Counted from the stretch's first letter, positions 8,733-17,092 are shown. The stretch: 27,810 nt of DNA from an uncultured Muribaculaceae bacterium (GCA_910577465.1 CAJTMM010000031.1:1-27810); one strand, 5' to 3'. A program made the numbers and translations. The notes: a model not told the origin generated them from the letters alone.

Positions 8733-8913
8733 GCAAACGGTGACCGGGAATACCGGTCTTAAAAGGGAACGCAGTGCAAATCTGCGGCAATACCCGTTGC
8801 TGTAAGTCCGCAATGTCCGATATACCGGACGGCACTTGCTATTTAAGCCACTGGACACCATCAATCCGGGAAGGCAGCAAGCGTCAGGACAAGCCAGAAG
8901 ACCTGCCTTTTGC
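8733..8913 (+). promoter_or_regulatory. Cobalamin (vitamin B12) riboswitch
   Basis: The conserved blocks of the Rfam cobalamin aptamer appear in order: AAAAGGGAAc (8761-8770), GTGcAAatctGcgg, CCgttGCTGTaAgtcc (8793-8809), GCCACTGG (8847-8854), GGGAAGGC (8868-8875), and the B12 box AGCCAGAAGACCTGCC (8892-8907). A closing P1 helix can be drawn between GCAAACGG (8733-8740) and CCTTTTGC (8906-8913), with one mismatch. It binds adenosyl- or related cobalamin and normally represses the gene behind it when the vitamin is plentiful. The only gene downstream on this strand before rpsA is the lipoprotein at 9093. Confidence 0.95.
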
Positions 8914-8957
8914 CACATGTGATTTGCCGCCTGCGGGTGTACGGGTGAGAATCAAAA

Positions 8958-9012
8958 CCGGGAGATTGCGCGTCCGGCATCATCTCCGTGGCACTCTGTC
9001 CAGTATTCCCGG
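8958..9012 (+). promoter_or_regulatory. Candidate expression platform of the riboswitch
   Basis: Between aptamer and start codon lie about 180 bases without an evident gene. Two overlapping pairings are possible: CCGGGA (8958-8963) with TCCCGG (9007-9012), followed by a T-rich stretch, and GGAGAT (8961-8966) with ATCTCC (8982-8987). They share bases 8961-8963 and so exclude each other. The arms are only six bases, so this is a suggestion only. Confidence 0.3.
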
Positions 9013-9092
9013 CTTTGCATTTTCGTTGTATTCTTCAGTTGGCGCGTAAGGTCGCACATGAAGGATTTTATTCACCAATAAATAACAACGAA

Positions 9093-10694
9093 ATGAAAAA
9101 ACCAATCAAGATTTTCACAAGACTTTTTGTAGCAGCCGTTCTTGCCACCGGAGTCACTGCATGCTACGACGATGACGACATTTGGGATAAAGTCGACGAA
9201 CTCGACACACGCCTTACAGCACTCGAACAGGCAGTAAACAATGCCAACGCCAACATCACGACACTGCAACAACTCGTCGATGCGCTGCAAAACAACGTTT
9301 ATGTAACAGATGTCACCAACACAACCGACGGATACAAGATTACATTTTCCAACGGTACAAACGCCGAGATACGCAATGGCGTAGACGGCACAAACGCCCC
9401 CGCCATATCTGTCAGACAACACACCGACGGCAATTGGTACTGGACTCTCGACAATGAATTTATGACCTCGGACGGACAGATGATCAAAGCCAACGCCGTC
9501 GACGGTCGTGATGCCGTAGCCCCGAAAGTCCGCATCAACGACACCACCCATCATTGGGAAATATCCACCGACGGAGGAACCGCTTGGTCCGACACCGGAA
9601 TCACCGCTGAAGGTCAAGACGGAGACTCGATATTCGCCGGCATCGACAACACCCATACCGATTACGTCGAATTCACACTCGCCGACGGGAGCGTATTACA
9701 ACTGCCGAAAAACCAGCAGCTATCTATAACCATCAACGGACCTGAAGCCAGATTCAATTTTGGCGAGACCAAGACATACCAACTCACAATCAACGATGTC
9801 GATAAAATCACATTCACCAAACCTGACGGATGGCGGGTGGCTCTGGACGGGACCCAACTCTCAATAACCGCCCCTGTCGAAGCCAACACTTACGCTGAGA
9901 CCTCCGGAACCATAGCCATCATAGGCATGAAAGGCAACCTATCGACCATGACTGAAATCGAAGTCAAGGCAATGCACATACACACCATCACATTCGAGGG
10001 TGCCGAATGGGATGCCCTCTCAATCCACAACTACGCTCCGGGCACAACATCCACGACATCACTTATGAACAGCGGATACATGTGGGTCGACCAGACCACG
10101 CAGCTCACAACCGTAGAACCCGATGGATTCATGGGCGGCTGGGGATATCCCTGGTTTGTAAGTTCATACAATGCCAACTCCCTCGACCAGGACTCCTATG
10201 GATATTACACATACGACCTCTACGTCTACAATCCCAATATCACAGGCGAAAGTACCACAGGCGGTGGCAATAATGGCTCCGACAACTTCCTGACCACATT
10301 CGGTTATCTTGACCTTGCCTATCCTTACGGTGACGGCAGACCAATCTTCAAGTTTGCCGACGGGAAAGCACGTACTGTAGAAAGTCTGTATGTAACCTCG
10401 ACATGCTATTTCTATTCCGTGGCAGTTGCCGGCAACCCGTTAAGTCCGGCTCTTTACGATGATGTCACATATTATGCCACCGGATTCGATGCTGATGGCA
10501 ACGAACTCGGCACGGTGACCATGACTTTCGCCACCACCGAATATGTCCCTGACAAATGGATAAAATGGGACAACCTCTCCGAACTCGGCCCGATCGTAGA
10601 GCTCCGGCTCAATCAGGCAGGAGGTGCCGACAACGGCTACGGATACTCCCTTCCCGCATATTATGCCGTAGATGACATAACCATCTCGTGGTAA
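9093..10694 (+). CDS. Surface lipoprotein with DUF4988-like and DUF4465-like parts, probable cobalamin binder
   Basis: A 533-residue lipoprotein. I chose ATG 9093 (MKKPIK) because it gives a lipoprotein signal peptide with the lipid cysteine at residue 24 (VTAC); the frame upstream is riboswitch leader. CYDDDD after the cysteine fits the acidic surface-export signal of Bacteroidota. Residues about 28-62 form a heptad-like coiled coil (WDKVDELDTRLTALEQAV), followed by the DUF4988-type region with repeated DG motifs (NGVDG, AVDGRDA). The C-terminal 200 residues resemble DUF4465: YVTSTCYFYSV, ITFEGAEWDAL, LGPIVELRLNQ and the closing YYAVDDITI. A cobalamin riboswitch lies directly upstream. As I recall, surface B12-binding lipoproteins called BtuH occur in Bacteroidota B12 loci; membership is inferred. 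No BtuB, BtuG or cobalamin enzyme is adjacent. Confidence 0.85.
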   Translation: MKKPIKIFTRLFVAAVLATGVTACYDDDDIWDKVDELDTRLTALEQAVNNANANITTLQQLVDALQNNVYVTDVTNTTDGYKITFSNGTNAEIRNGVDGTNAPAISVRQHTDGNWYWTLDNEFMTSDGQMIKANAVDGRDAVAPKVRINDTTHHWEISTDGGTAWSDTGITAEGQDGDSIFAGIDNTHTDYVEFTLADGSVLQLPKNQQLSITINGPEARFNFGETKTYQLTINDVDKITFTKPDGWRVALDGTQLSITAPVEANTYAETSGTIAIIGMKGNLSTMTEIEVKAMHIHTITFEGAEWDALSIHNYAPGTTSTTSLMNSGYMWVDQTTQLTTVEPDGFMGGWGYPWFVSSYNANSLDQDSYGYYTYDLYVYNPNITGESTTGGGNNGSDNFLTTFGYLDLAYPYGDGRPIFKFADGKARTVESLYVTSTCYFYSVAVAGNPLSPALYDDVTYYATGFDADGNELGTVTMTFATTEYVPDKWIKWDNLSELGPIVELRLNQAGGADNGYGYSLPAYYAVDDITISW

Positions 10695-10714
10695 GCCACA
10701 ATATGCACATCAAT

Positions 10715-10749
10715 CACAGGCTGCGCACATATCCACGGCGCAGCCTGTG
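10715..10749 (+). terminator. Hairpin after the B12-regulated lipoprotein gene
   Basis: A perfect 12-base stem (CACAGGCTGCGC at 10715-10726 with GCGCAGCCTGTG at 10738-10749) closes an 11-base loop, 20 bases after the stop. The T-run is weak (CTTTT about 15 bases later), so it may be an imperfect terminator or an RNA-stabilising hairpin. Confidence 0.55.
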
Positions 10750-10801
10750 CCATATCCGGCACTTTTGACATCCAATGCAATGAAAAAGACAACCGAAACA
10801 A

Positions 10802-10831
10802 TTGTGGAATAGAAAATTATCACTACCTTTG
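10802..10831 (+). promoter_or_regulatory. Promoter of rpsA
   Basis: TTG at 10802-10804, a 19-base gap, and TACCTTTG at 10824-10831 match the Bacteroides consensus. The leader to the rpsA start at 10910 would be about 70 bases. Confidence 0.7.
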
Positions 10832-10909
10832 CACCGCAATGACAGAAGCCGTCTCCAAGCGGCAGTAAGTCATTGGTATACAATTAACCTTATTTATTAA
10901 CTTATTTAA

Positions 10910-12691
10910 ATGACTGAAGAATTAAAAAATTCGCCCATCGAAGATTTCGACTGGGAAGCCTATGAGAAAGGAGATGCTCAAGGCGAAAAGTCTCGCGAAG
11001 AATTAACCAAAACTTACGACGAGTCACTCAACACCGTCAAGGACAAAGAAGTAATCGAAGGTACCATCATTGCCCTCAACAAGCGCGAGGCTGTGGTTAA
11101 CATCGGCTACAAGAGCGACGGTATCATCCCCATGAATGAATTCCGCTACAACCCCGACATCAAAGTGGGCGACACCGTAGAGGTATTCATCGAAAATCAG
11201 GAGGATAAGAAAGGTCAGCTCATCCTCTCACACCGCAAAGCTCGCGCAGCCCGCTCATGGGAACGCGTCAACGAAGCTTTGGAAAAAGACGAAATCATCA
11301 AGGGCTTCATCAAATGCCGCACAAAAGGTGGCATGATTGTCGATGTATTCGGTATCGAAGCATTCCTTCCCGGATCACAGATCGACGTACGCCCCATCCG
11401 CGACTACGACATGTTCGTGGGCAAGACCATGGAATTCAAGGTTGTGAAAATCAACCAGGAGTTCAAGAACGTTGTCGTATCGCATAAAGCACTCATCGAA
11501 GCCGAACTTGAACAGCAGAAGCGCGAAATCATCGCCAAGCTCGAAAAGGGTCAGGTACTCGAAGGTACTGTCAAGAACATCACCAGCTACGGTGTGTTCA
11601 TCGACCTCGGCGGCGTGGACGGTCTTATCCACATCACCGACCTCTCTTGGGGACGCGTAAGCCACCCCGAAGAAGTGCTCCAGCTCGATCAGAAGCTCAA
11701 CGTGGTTATCCTCGACTTCGACGACGAGAAGAAGCGCATCGCCCTCGGTTTGAAGCAGCTCATGCCCCATCCTTGGGATGCCCTCAACCCCGACCTCAAG
11801 GTTGGTGACAAAGTCAAGGGCCGCGTAGTGGTTATGGCAGACTACGGTGCATTCATCGAAATCGCACCCGGTGTTGAAGGTCTTATCCACGTAAGCGAGA
11901 TGTCTTGGAGCCAGCACCTCCGCAGCGCTCAGGACTTCATGAAGGTAGGCGACGAAATCGAAGCCGTTATCCTCACCCTCGACCGCGACGAACGCAAGAT
12001 GAGCCTTGGTATCAAGCAGCTCAAGAACGATCCTTGGGAAAACATCGAAACCAAATACCCCGTTGGAAGCAAGCACACTGCAAAAGTACGCAACTTCACT
12101 AACTTCGGTGTATTCGTGGAAATCGAAGAAGGCGTTGACGGTCTCATCCACATCAGCGACCTCAGCTGGACCAAAAAAATCAAACACCCCAGCGAATTCA
12201 CCCAGATTGGTGCCGATATCGACGTTCAGGTTCTTGAAATCGACAAGGACAACCGTCGTCTCTCACTCGGTCACAAGCAGCTCGAAGAAAATCCCTGGGA
12301 CGTATTTGAAACCGTATTCACCAACGGCAGCATCCACGAAGGGACTATCGTTGAAATGGTTGAAAAAGGCGCTGTAATCGCACTCCCCTACGGTGTTGAA
12401 GGCTTCGCTACTCCCAAGCACCTCGTTAAGGAAGACGGCAGCCAGGCTCAAGTTGACGAAAAGCTCAACTTCAAGGTTATCGAATTCAACAAGGACAGCA
12501 AGCGCATCATCCTCTCGCACAGCCGCATCTTCGAAGACGAAGCTAAGGCAGAACGCAACGAAGCCCGCAAGGCTAAACGTGCCACCAAACGCGCTGAGGA
12601 AACTCCCATGCTAAACCAGCCCATCGAGAAAGCCACTCTCGGCGACCTCGAAGCTCTTGCCGAACTCAAGGAAAAACTCTCCGGCAAGTAA
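10910..12691 (+). CDS. rpsA: 30S ribosomal protein S1
   Basis: Ribosomal protein S1 helps recruit mRNA to the 30S subunit; in Bacteroidota, where Shine-Dalgarno pairing is little used, it may matter more for start selection. The 593-residue protein has six S1/OB-fold repeats at about residues 48-115, 128-195, 217-285, 301-370, 388-457 and 474-540. Repeats 3-5 are the most regular (GVFIDLGGVDGLIHITDLSW and its variants). The N-terminus is acidic (DFDWEAYEKGD) and the last 60 residues are basic and alanine-rich, then acidic. Codon use looks optimised (many AAG, CTC, GGT), as expected of a highly expressed gene. It stands alone, with its own promoter and a strong terminator. Confidence 0.97.
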   Translation: MTEELKNSPIEDFDWEAYEKGDAQGEKSREELTKTYDESLNTVKDKEVIEGTIIALNKREAVVNIGYKSDGIIPMNEFRYNPDIKVGDTVEVFIENQEDKKGQLILSHRKARAARSWERVNEALEKDEIIKGFIKCRTKGGMIVDVFGIEAFLPGSQIDVRPIRDYDMFVGKTMEFKVVKINQEFKNVVVSHKALIEAELEQQKREIIAKLEKGQVLEGTVKNITSYGVFIDLGGVDGLIHITDLSWGRVSHPEEVLQLDQKLNVVILDFDDEKKRIALGLKQLMPHPWDALNPDLKVGDKVKGRVVVMADYGAFIEIAPGVEGLIHVSEMSWSQHLRSAQDFMKVGDEIEAVILTLDRDERKMSLGIKQLKNDPWENIETKYPVGSKHTAKVRNFTNFGVFVEIEEGVDGLIHISDLSWTKKIKHPSEFTQIGADIDVQVLEIDKDNRRLSLGHKQLEENPWDVFETVFTNGSIHEGTIVEMVEKGAVIALPYGVEGFATPKHLVKEDGSQAQVDEKLNFKVIEFNKDSKRIILSHSRIFEDEAKAERNEARKAKRATKRAEETPMLNQPIEKATLGDLEALAELKEKLSGK

Positions 12692-12703
12692 TCAAGCCCA
12701 CAC

Positions 12704-12724
12704 CAAGCTGCCCAACGCAGCTTG
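12704..12724 (+). repeat. Hairpin between the rpsA stop and its terminator
   Basis: CAAGCTGC (12704-12711) pairs perfectly with GCAGCTTG (12717-12724) around a five-base loop. No T-run follows. It precedes the main terminator hairpin and may protect the 3' end of the mRNA. Confidence 0.5.
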
Positions 12725-12742
12725 ACACATAAAACCATCACT

Positions 12743-12778
12743 ACGGTGTGCCAAATTCAATTTTGGCACACCGTTTTT
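12743..12778 (+). terminator. Rho-independent terminator of rpsA
   Basis: A 13-base perfect stem (ACGGTGTGCCAAA at 12743-12755 with TTTGGCACACCGT at 12762-12774), a six-base loop and a run of five T at 12774-12778. Confidence 0.9.
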
Positions 12779-12952
12779 CATATAACTGCGTTTACATATA
12801 ATCGTAAAATGGCAGGACATCTGGTTCCGGACTGAAGATTTGCGTGTATTATTTCTATATCAACAAACTTTTCTTATCTTTACCGCAAAACCGCCCAACT
12901 GATATATGATAAACAATATGTATCCACACATAGGATTTTCTTAAAAAAACAC
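12779..12952 (+). other. AT-rich gap before the restriction-modification genes
   Basis: No gene, tRNA or strong hairpin seen. A TATCTTTA box at 12875-12882 resembles a -7 element but lacks a correctly spaced TTG. Confidence 0.5.
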
Positions 12953-12960
12953 TAAATTTG
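12953..12960 (+). promoter_or_regulatory. Possible -7 box for the restriction-modification genes
   Basis: TAAATTTG matches TAnnTTTG and lies 36 bases upstream of the endonuclease start. No clear TTG is found 19-21 bases upstream. A weak -33 region would suit a promoter that depends on a regulator, but that is inference. Confidence 0.4.
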
Positions 12961-12996
12961 TAGATAACAGAACAGAAAAAAAGACCGACAGCAAAT

Positions 12997-13746
12997 ATGA
13001 GAAATTACAATTTAGGATTCATCTCGAACCAAGACATATATGATCATGTAAAGGCAACCGTCAAATCCTATCGTAGAGAAATTACATTATCGCAATTCAA
13101 TGAAAATATAGTCGACCCAATAAAATTAACGTTTGACTCGAAAGTATATGGTAAATCAATTAAAGAAGCTATTTCAAACGAATGCTTCAGACAGATTGAC
13201 AAGTCAAACTCAAACAAGATTGGATATTTTCACCAAAACATTTTTAAATACGCCAACAATGGATGGATAGTTCCTAAACAAGGTTTCGATGTCGAAAATA
13301 ACACATTGCATATTTATGTTGAATTGAAGAACAAGCACAATACTATGAATTCTGCATCTTCACAGAAAACATACATGAAAATGCAATCAAAATTATTGGA
13401 TGACGATCAGGCGACATGCTATCTTGTCGAAGTCATTTCCAAAAAATCTAAAGATGAAACATGGAAAATCACATTAGACAAACAATCTAAAGCACACAAT
13501 AAGATACGACGCATGTCTATAGACAAATTCTATGCATTAGTATTTAATGACCCCACGGCTTTTTATAAATTGTGTATCCAATTACCTTACATAATCGAAG
13601 ATGTGATAACAGAAAATTCAGAACTGGCATTATCCAACTCGGTATACGAGGAACTTACGGCAGAACATGCAGATTTGCTTACGAGTCTCTACCTTTTAGC
13701 ATTTTCGACATACGAAGGATTTGAAACCACCACAAAACGACAATGA
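12997..13746 (+). CDS. Type II restriction endonuclease, Eco47II/Sau96I-like
   Basis: A 249-residue endonuclease that should cut DNA lacking the partner methylation. It resembles the Eco47II family, whose named members recognise GGNCC: the N-terminal NLGFIS opening, IDPIKLTFDSKVYGKS-like text near residues 38-54, IGYFHQNIFKY at 75-85, and VELKNKHNTMNSASSQKTYM from residue 108. A PD-(D/E)xK-type site can be drawn as Asp98 (GFDV), Glu109 and Lys111 (VELKNK). The gene is AT-rich compared with its neighbours, which suggests horizontal transfer. The methyltransferase starts one base after its stop, so the two are co-transcribed. Having the nuclease first and the methyltransferase second makes timing control important. 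The GGNCC specificity is carried over from the family and is not shown by this sequence. Confidence 0.88.
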   Translation: MRNYNLGFISNQDIYDHVKATVKSYRREITLSQFNENIVDPIKLTFDSKVYGKSIKEAISNECFRQIDKSNSNKIGYFHQNIFKYANNGWIVPKQGFDVENNTLHIYVELKNKHNTMNSASSQKTYMKMQSKLLDDDQATCYLVEVISKKSKDETWKITLDKQSKAHNKIRRMSIDKFYALVFNDPTAFYKLCIQLPYIIEDVITENSELALSNSVYEELTAEHADLLTSLYLLAFSTYEGFETTTKRQ

Positions 13747-13747
13747 G

Positions 13748-15085
13748 ATGCCCAAAAATATATCCATCAATAATCTGTCGGCACTTCTTGGTGTCTCTCG
13801 GGCAACAATAGACGCTTGGATAAACAATGGAAAAATCGATTGTGACACCGATTCATCAGGTAATCGATTCTTTTCCATAGATAAGCTAACAAATTTCCCG
13901 GAGATATCAGCCATGCTAACAACAAACTGGGATAAAGAATTGGATACCATCCCGCTACAGGAATATACGTCGGTGGAACTTTTCGCTGGCGCCGGAGGTC
14001 TCGCATTAGGAATGGAAAAGGCCGGATTTAAACATCTTCTATTGAACGAATTCGACCATAACGCATGCCAAACACTAAGGTGTAATCGTCCAGAATGGAA
14101 TGTCAAGGAAGGAGATATCCATGAACTCGACTTCACACCATTAAAAGATAAGGTAGATTTCTTATCTGGGGGATTCCCATGTCAAGCTTTCTCGTATGCC
14201 GGCAAGCGTTTGGGATTTGAGGAAACTCGTGGCACACTTTTTTTTGAATTGGCAAGAGCAGTAAAGGAAATCAGACCAAAAGTTTTTTTAGGAGAAAACG
14301 TCAGAGGATTATTGGAACACGACAACGGTAGAACTTTAAAAACAATTGGAAATGTAATCTCGGACTTAGGATACACACTTATTGAACCAAAACTTATGCG
14401 CGCCATACAATACAATGTGCCTCAAAAGAGAGAAAGGCTAATATTATTAGCCATTAGAAACGATATCGCTCCAATGGTACATTTCTCATGGCCAGACGTC
14501 TGCCCGGAGATAAGGACTCTTCGTGATGCTTTTTATGAAGGGGCACTATACCCATGCGACGTACCTGTTTCCAATGGGCAAGTGTACCCACCCAAAAAAC
14601 AAGCAGTAATGGAGCTCGTCCCTGAGGGAGGGGATTGGCGTGATTTACCAGAGCATATTGCCCGAGAATATCTTAAAGGCAGCTACAACCTCGGTGGTGG
14701 GAAAACAGGAATGGCACGACGACTTGCCATGGACGAGCCAAGCCTGACACTTACCTGTGCACCGGCTCAAAAACAAACTGAAAGATGCCATCCTTATGAG
14801 ACAAGGCCATTAACAATCCGGGAATACGCCCGTATACAGACATTCCCCGACGATTGGAATTTCTGTGGCCCCTTATCAGCCCAATATAAACAAATTGGGA
14901 ATGCCGTACCCGTAAATTTATCATGGGCCATCGGACGCTCAATAATTAGATTGTTCAATGATATGGTTCAATTAGGCTTGATGGATACCAAACATAAAAA
15001 AACAACTGGAGCCGTCACATACACAAAACTACACGGATTATTTGAAGGAATGGCTTGTGATAAACAAGAAAAATATTCTAAATAA
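13748..15085 (+). CDS. DNA (cytosine-5) methyltransferase with N-terminal helix-turn-helix
   Basis: Methylates cytosine at C5 in the site cut by the partner endonuclease. I chose ATG 13748, one base after the endonuclease stop; an ATG at 13721 would add nine residues overlapping that gene. Residues about 5-50 form a MerR/excisionase-like helix-turn-helix (ISINNLSALLGVSRATIDAWINNGKI). The catalytic part begins at residue 75: motif I FAGAGGLALG (79-88), motif IV GGFPCQAFS with the nucleophile Cys145, motif VI ENVRGLL (183-189), motif VIII QKRERLILLAIR near 229, and motif X GNAVPVNLSWAIG near residue 395. All are intact in 445 residues. In M.SsoII-type enzymes such an N-terminal domain represses the enzyme's own operon; the same role here is inferred. 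A strong terminator follows. Confidence 0.93.
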   Translation: MPKNISINNLSALLGVSRATIDAWINNGKIDCDTDSSGNRFFSIDKLTNFPEISAMLTTNWDKELDTIPLQEYTSVELFAGAGGLALGMEKAGFKHLLLNEFDHNACQTLRCNRPEWNVKEGDIHELDFTPLKDKVDFLSGGFPCQAFSYAGKRLGFEETRGTLFFELARAVKEIRPKVFLGENVRGLLEHDNGRTLKTIGNVISDLGYTLIEPKLMRAIQYNVPQKRERLILLAIRNDIAPMVHFSWPDVCPEIRTLRDAFYEGALYPCDVPVSNGQVYPPKKQAVMELVPEGGDWRDLPEHIAREYLKGSYNLGGGKTGMARRLAMDEPSLTLTCAPAQKQTERCHPYETRPLTIREYARIQTFPDDWNFCGPLSAQYKQIGNAVPVNLSWAIGRSIIRLFNDMVQLGLMDTKHKKTTGAVTYTKLHGLFEGMACDKQEKYSK

Positions 15086-15089
15086 AATC

Positions 15090-15150
15090 CCACACTAAAA
15101 AAGTATGGCGTGTCATCAACGACGCGCCATACTTTTTTGGTGTGGTTTTT
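15090..15150 (+). terminator. Long terminator hairpin closing the restriction-modification unit
   Basis: A stem of about 25 bases (arms 15090-15114 and 15121-15145, with one bulge or mismatch and one G-T pair) closes the six-base loop ATCAAC and is followed by TTTTT (15146-15150). The arms contain A and T runs, so it may work on both strands. Confidence 0.85.
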
Positions 15151-15390
15151 ATACCTTTAAACCTAACATAAATCACATTACTATTATATGCACTTCTTTC
15201 TCAATAGATGAATTTTTGCGCAAAAATAACAGCACTTCAAGTCTTTTAAAATACCATCAAACGCGACCAATAGGAAAATTGAGAAATTCAAAACAATAAA
15301 GCACTCATAACCAACAATATGATTATTTTAAAATATAGATTTATACAGACTGTTTATATAGGGTTTGATGCGAAAATTTCAGGTCTCATT
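15151..15390 (+). other. AT-rich gap upstream of the DUF6377 gene
   Basis: No gene or RNA recognised. Short open frames here lack a plausible start or any domain. It ends at the promoter at 15391. Confidence 0.5.
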
Positions 15391-15421
15391 TTTGACATTT
15401 TATGCCGTTTTAATATCTTTG
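15391..15421 (+). promoter_or_regulatory. Promoter of the DUF6377 regulator gene
   Basis: TTTG at 15391-15394, a 19-base gap, and TATCTTTG at 15414-15421. It lies inside the longest open frame (from 15319), so the true start must be further on, which supports ATG 15460. Confidence 0.7.
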
Positions 15422-15459
15422 CAATATTAACATGTTACCACAAAACTTACGTTTCTTTT

Positions 15460-17022
15460 ATGCCCAAAATCTTAACCGCAATATTGCTGTGCGTACTCAT
15501 TACACACACTTGTGACGCTAAAGATTCCAATAAAGAATCGCTCAAAACCATAAGAGATTATTTCCAGACAGCCTTAAGCAATCGGCAAGCTAAAATTGAA
15601 CATGCTAAAAATGTCATAGATTCACTGAAACAAACCGCATCGACATCTCATGACAAATGCCGCACCTATGAGAATATAGCGGTAAAATATACTGCAATAA
15701 ACCTCGATTCTGCATTCCGCTATTACGACCTTGCCATAAACAACGCTAAGGACCGCTATACATTCGACAGGCTCAACGCAACAAAATATACCTACCTGCC
15801 AATAGCGGGGCGTGGAATCGAGGCATTGGATGGATTCAACGCCTACTATGCCGATACTCTGCCACCGGAACACATGCTCATATACCATCGATGCGGAGAA
15901 AGACTGTACCACAATCTATCTACGACCGCCACCGACGATTCAGCCCGTATATATTACGCACGCCATGTGCAGCCACACAGCCAGGCTCTGATGGCGGACT
16001 ACCCGGTAGGTTCCATATTGCACAACATCTCTTCGGCTCTATATTACAAAGCTATCGACAAGCCACATCTGGAAGAAGCACACCTCAACGACGTGATAAA
16101 CTCGTCTGAATGCACTAACAAAGACCTTTCCGAGGCAGCCTTGCAGTTAGCCCACATGCGTCTGGCACAATACGGACATGGCGACGACCAAGCACTCCAA
16201 TACCTGTATCAATCGGCGATAGCCGAACTCGAAGGAGGCATAGCCACAGGCTCCGGACTACCCACACTCGCCATCGAATTATGGCTTCGCGGAGAATCAA
16301 ATCAAGCTTATGCAGCAATGCTGGCGGCTATGGACAATGGTGTGGCATCAGGAGCGCACTCCACTCTTGCCGCACTCGCTTCGTATAGTGCGCTCGCCCA
16401 TGAAGTTCATGCCAAACATCTCAATATCTCCATAGCCATAACCATATTCATCCTGCTGGCAAGCATAATGGCAACAGCTGCATGGTTCATTATCCGCAAA
16501 AAACTCAGGCAGTCACGCCAAGAGATCATAAGGATGGAAAACGAGTATAGACATGCGGGGGAGATACGCCATACCCATGCGGTAAATTTCTTGAACCTAT
16601 ATGCCCTATGCACAGAAAAGACCGAAGAGATATTGCGTGTGAGCCGGCGTAAATTATCGGCAGGACAAATCGAAAGCCTGCACACCACCCTGAAATCCAC
16701 AAAAATACTTGATGAACAGACACGTCTGTTCTACGACGTGTTCGACAATACCGTCATCGACCTGATACCCGACTTCGTTGAAGAGGTGAACAGCCTGCTA
16801 CAACCCGACAAACGCATAGCCACACCCGCTCCACGTCAACTGACCATGGAACTCCGTATCCTTGCTTTCAGCCGTCTTGGCATCGAGGACACGGCATTGG
16901 TGGCACGGTTCCTGCGGCTGTCGCTCAACACCATATATACATACCGCAACAAACTGCGCTCCCGAGCCATAGACCGCGACGGCTTCGACGAAGCCATAAA
17001 GCATATAGGCACATCCATCTGA
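15460..17022 (+). CDS. DUF6377-type membrane-anchored transcriptional regulator
   Basis: A 520-residue one-protein sensor of a Bacteroidales type. ATG 15460 gives a signal peptide (MPKILTAILLCVLITHTCDA). Residues about 25-315 would be periplasmic and are helical, with a TPR-like run (YYDLAINNAKDRY, EEAHLNDVINSSE). One transmembrane helix spans about residues 322-343 (ISIAITIFILLASIMATAAWF), followed by a cytoplasmic stretch with heptad-like character. The C-terminus at about 460-505 (TMELRILAFSRLGIEDTALVARFL, then SLNTIYTYRNKLRSRA) is a LuxR-like helix-turn-helix seen in DUF6377 proteins. It probably senses something outside the inner membrane and binds DNA while anchored. There is no linked transporter or enzyme in its direction, so its target is unknown. 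It is the only gene between two terminators. Confidence 0.82.
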   Translation: MPKILTAILLCVLITHTCDAKDSNKESLKTIRDYFQTALSNRQAKIEHAKNVIDSLKQTASTSHDKCRTYENIAVKYTAINLDSAFRYYDLAINNAKDRYTFDRLNATKYTYLPIAGRGIEALDGFNAYYADTLPPEHMLIYHRCGERLYHNLSTTATDDSARIYYARHVQPHSQALMADYPVGSILHNISSALYYKAIDKPHLEEAHLNDVINSSECTNKDLSEAALQLAHMRLAQYGHGDDQALQYLYQSAIAELEGGIATGSGLPTLAIELWLRGESNQAYAAMLAAMDNGVASGAHSTLAALASYSALAHEVHAKHLNISIAITIFILLASIMATAAWFIIRKKLRQSRQEIIRMENEYRHAGEIRHTHAVNFLNLYALCTEKTEEILRVSRRKLSAGQIESLHTTLKSTKILDEQTRLFYDVFDNTVIDLIPDFVEEVNSLLQPDKRIATPAPRQLTMELRILAFSRLGIEDTALVARFLRLSLNTIYTYRNKLRSRAIDRDGFDEAIKHIGTSI

Positions 17023-17053
17023 CGACCCGGCATCACCGACACACTATAATAAA

Positions 17054-17092
17054 TAAGCGGAACGCCCGCACAGGCATTCCGCTTACTTTTTT
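17054..17092 (+). terminator. Terminator between the regulator and the convergent aldolase gene
   Basis: A 13-base stem with one mismatch (arms 17054-17066 and 17073-17085, TAAGCGGAA...TTCCGCTTA), a six-base loop and CTTTTTT after it. It lies between two convergent genes and may serve both. Confidence 0.8.

Noticed and set aside
7389..8762. 457-codon open frame on the plus strand
   Set aside because: Antisense to the acyltransferase gene and overlapping the riboswitch promoter; His- and Arg-rich composition without domains marks it as a shadow.
11375..12187. 270-codon minus-strand frame inside rpsA
   Set aside because: Antisense shadow of the S1 repeats; its own repeats mirror those of S1.
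15105..15299. 64-codon open frame after the methyltransferase
   Set aside because: It begins within the terminator hairpin and has no domain or promoter.
15319..15459. Earlier start for the DUF6377 gene
   Set aside because: A consensus promoter at 15391-15421 lies within it, and the signal peptide begins at 15460.
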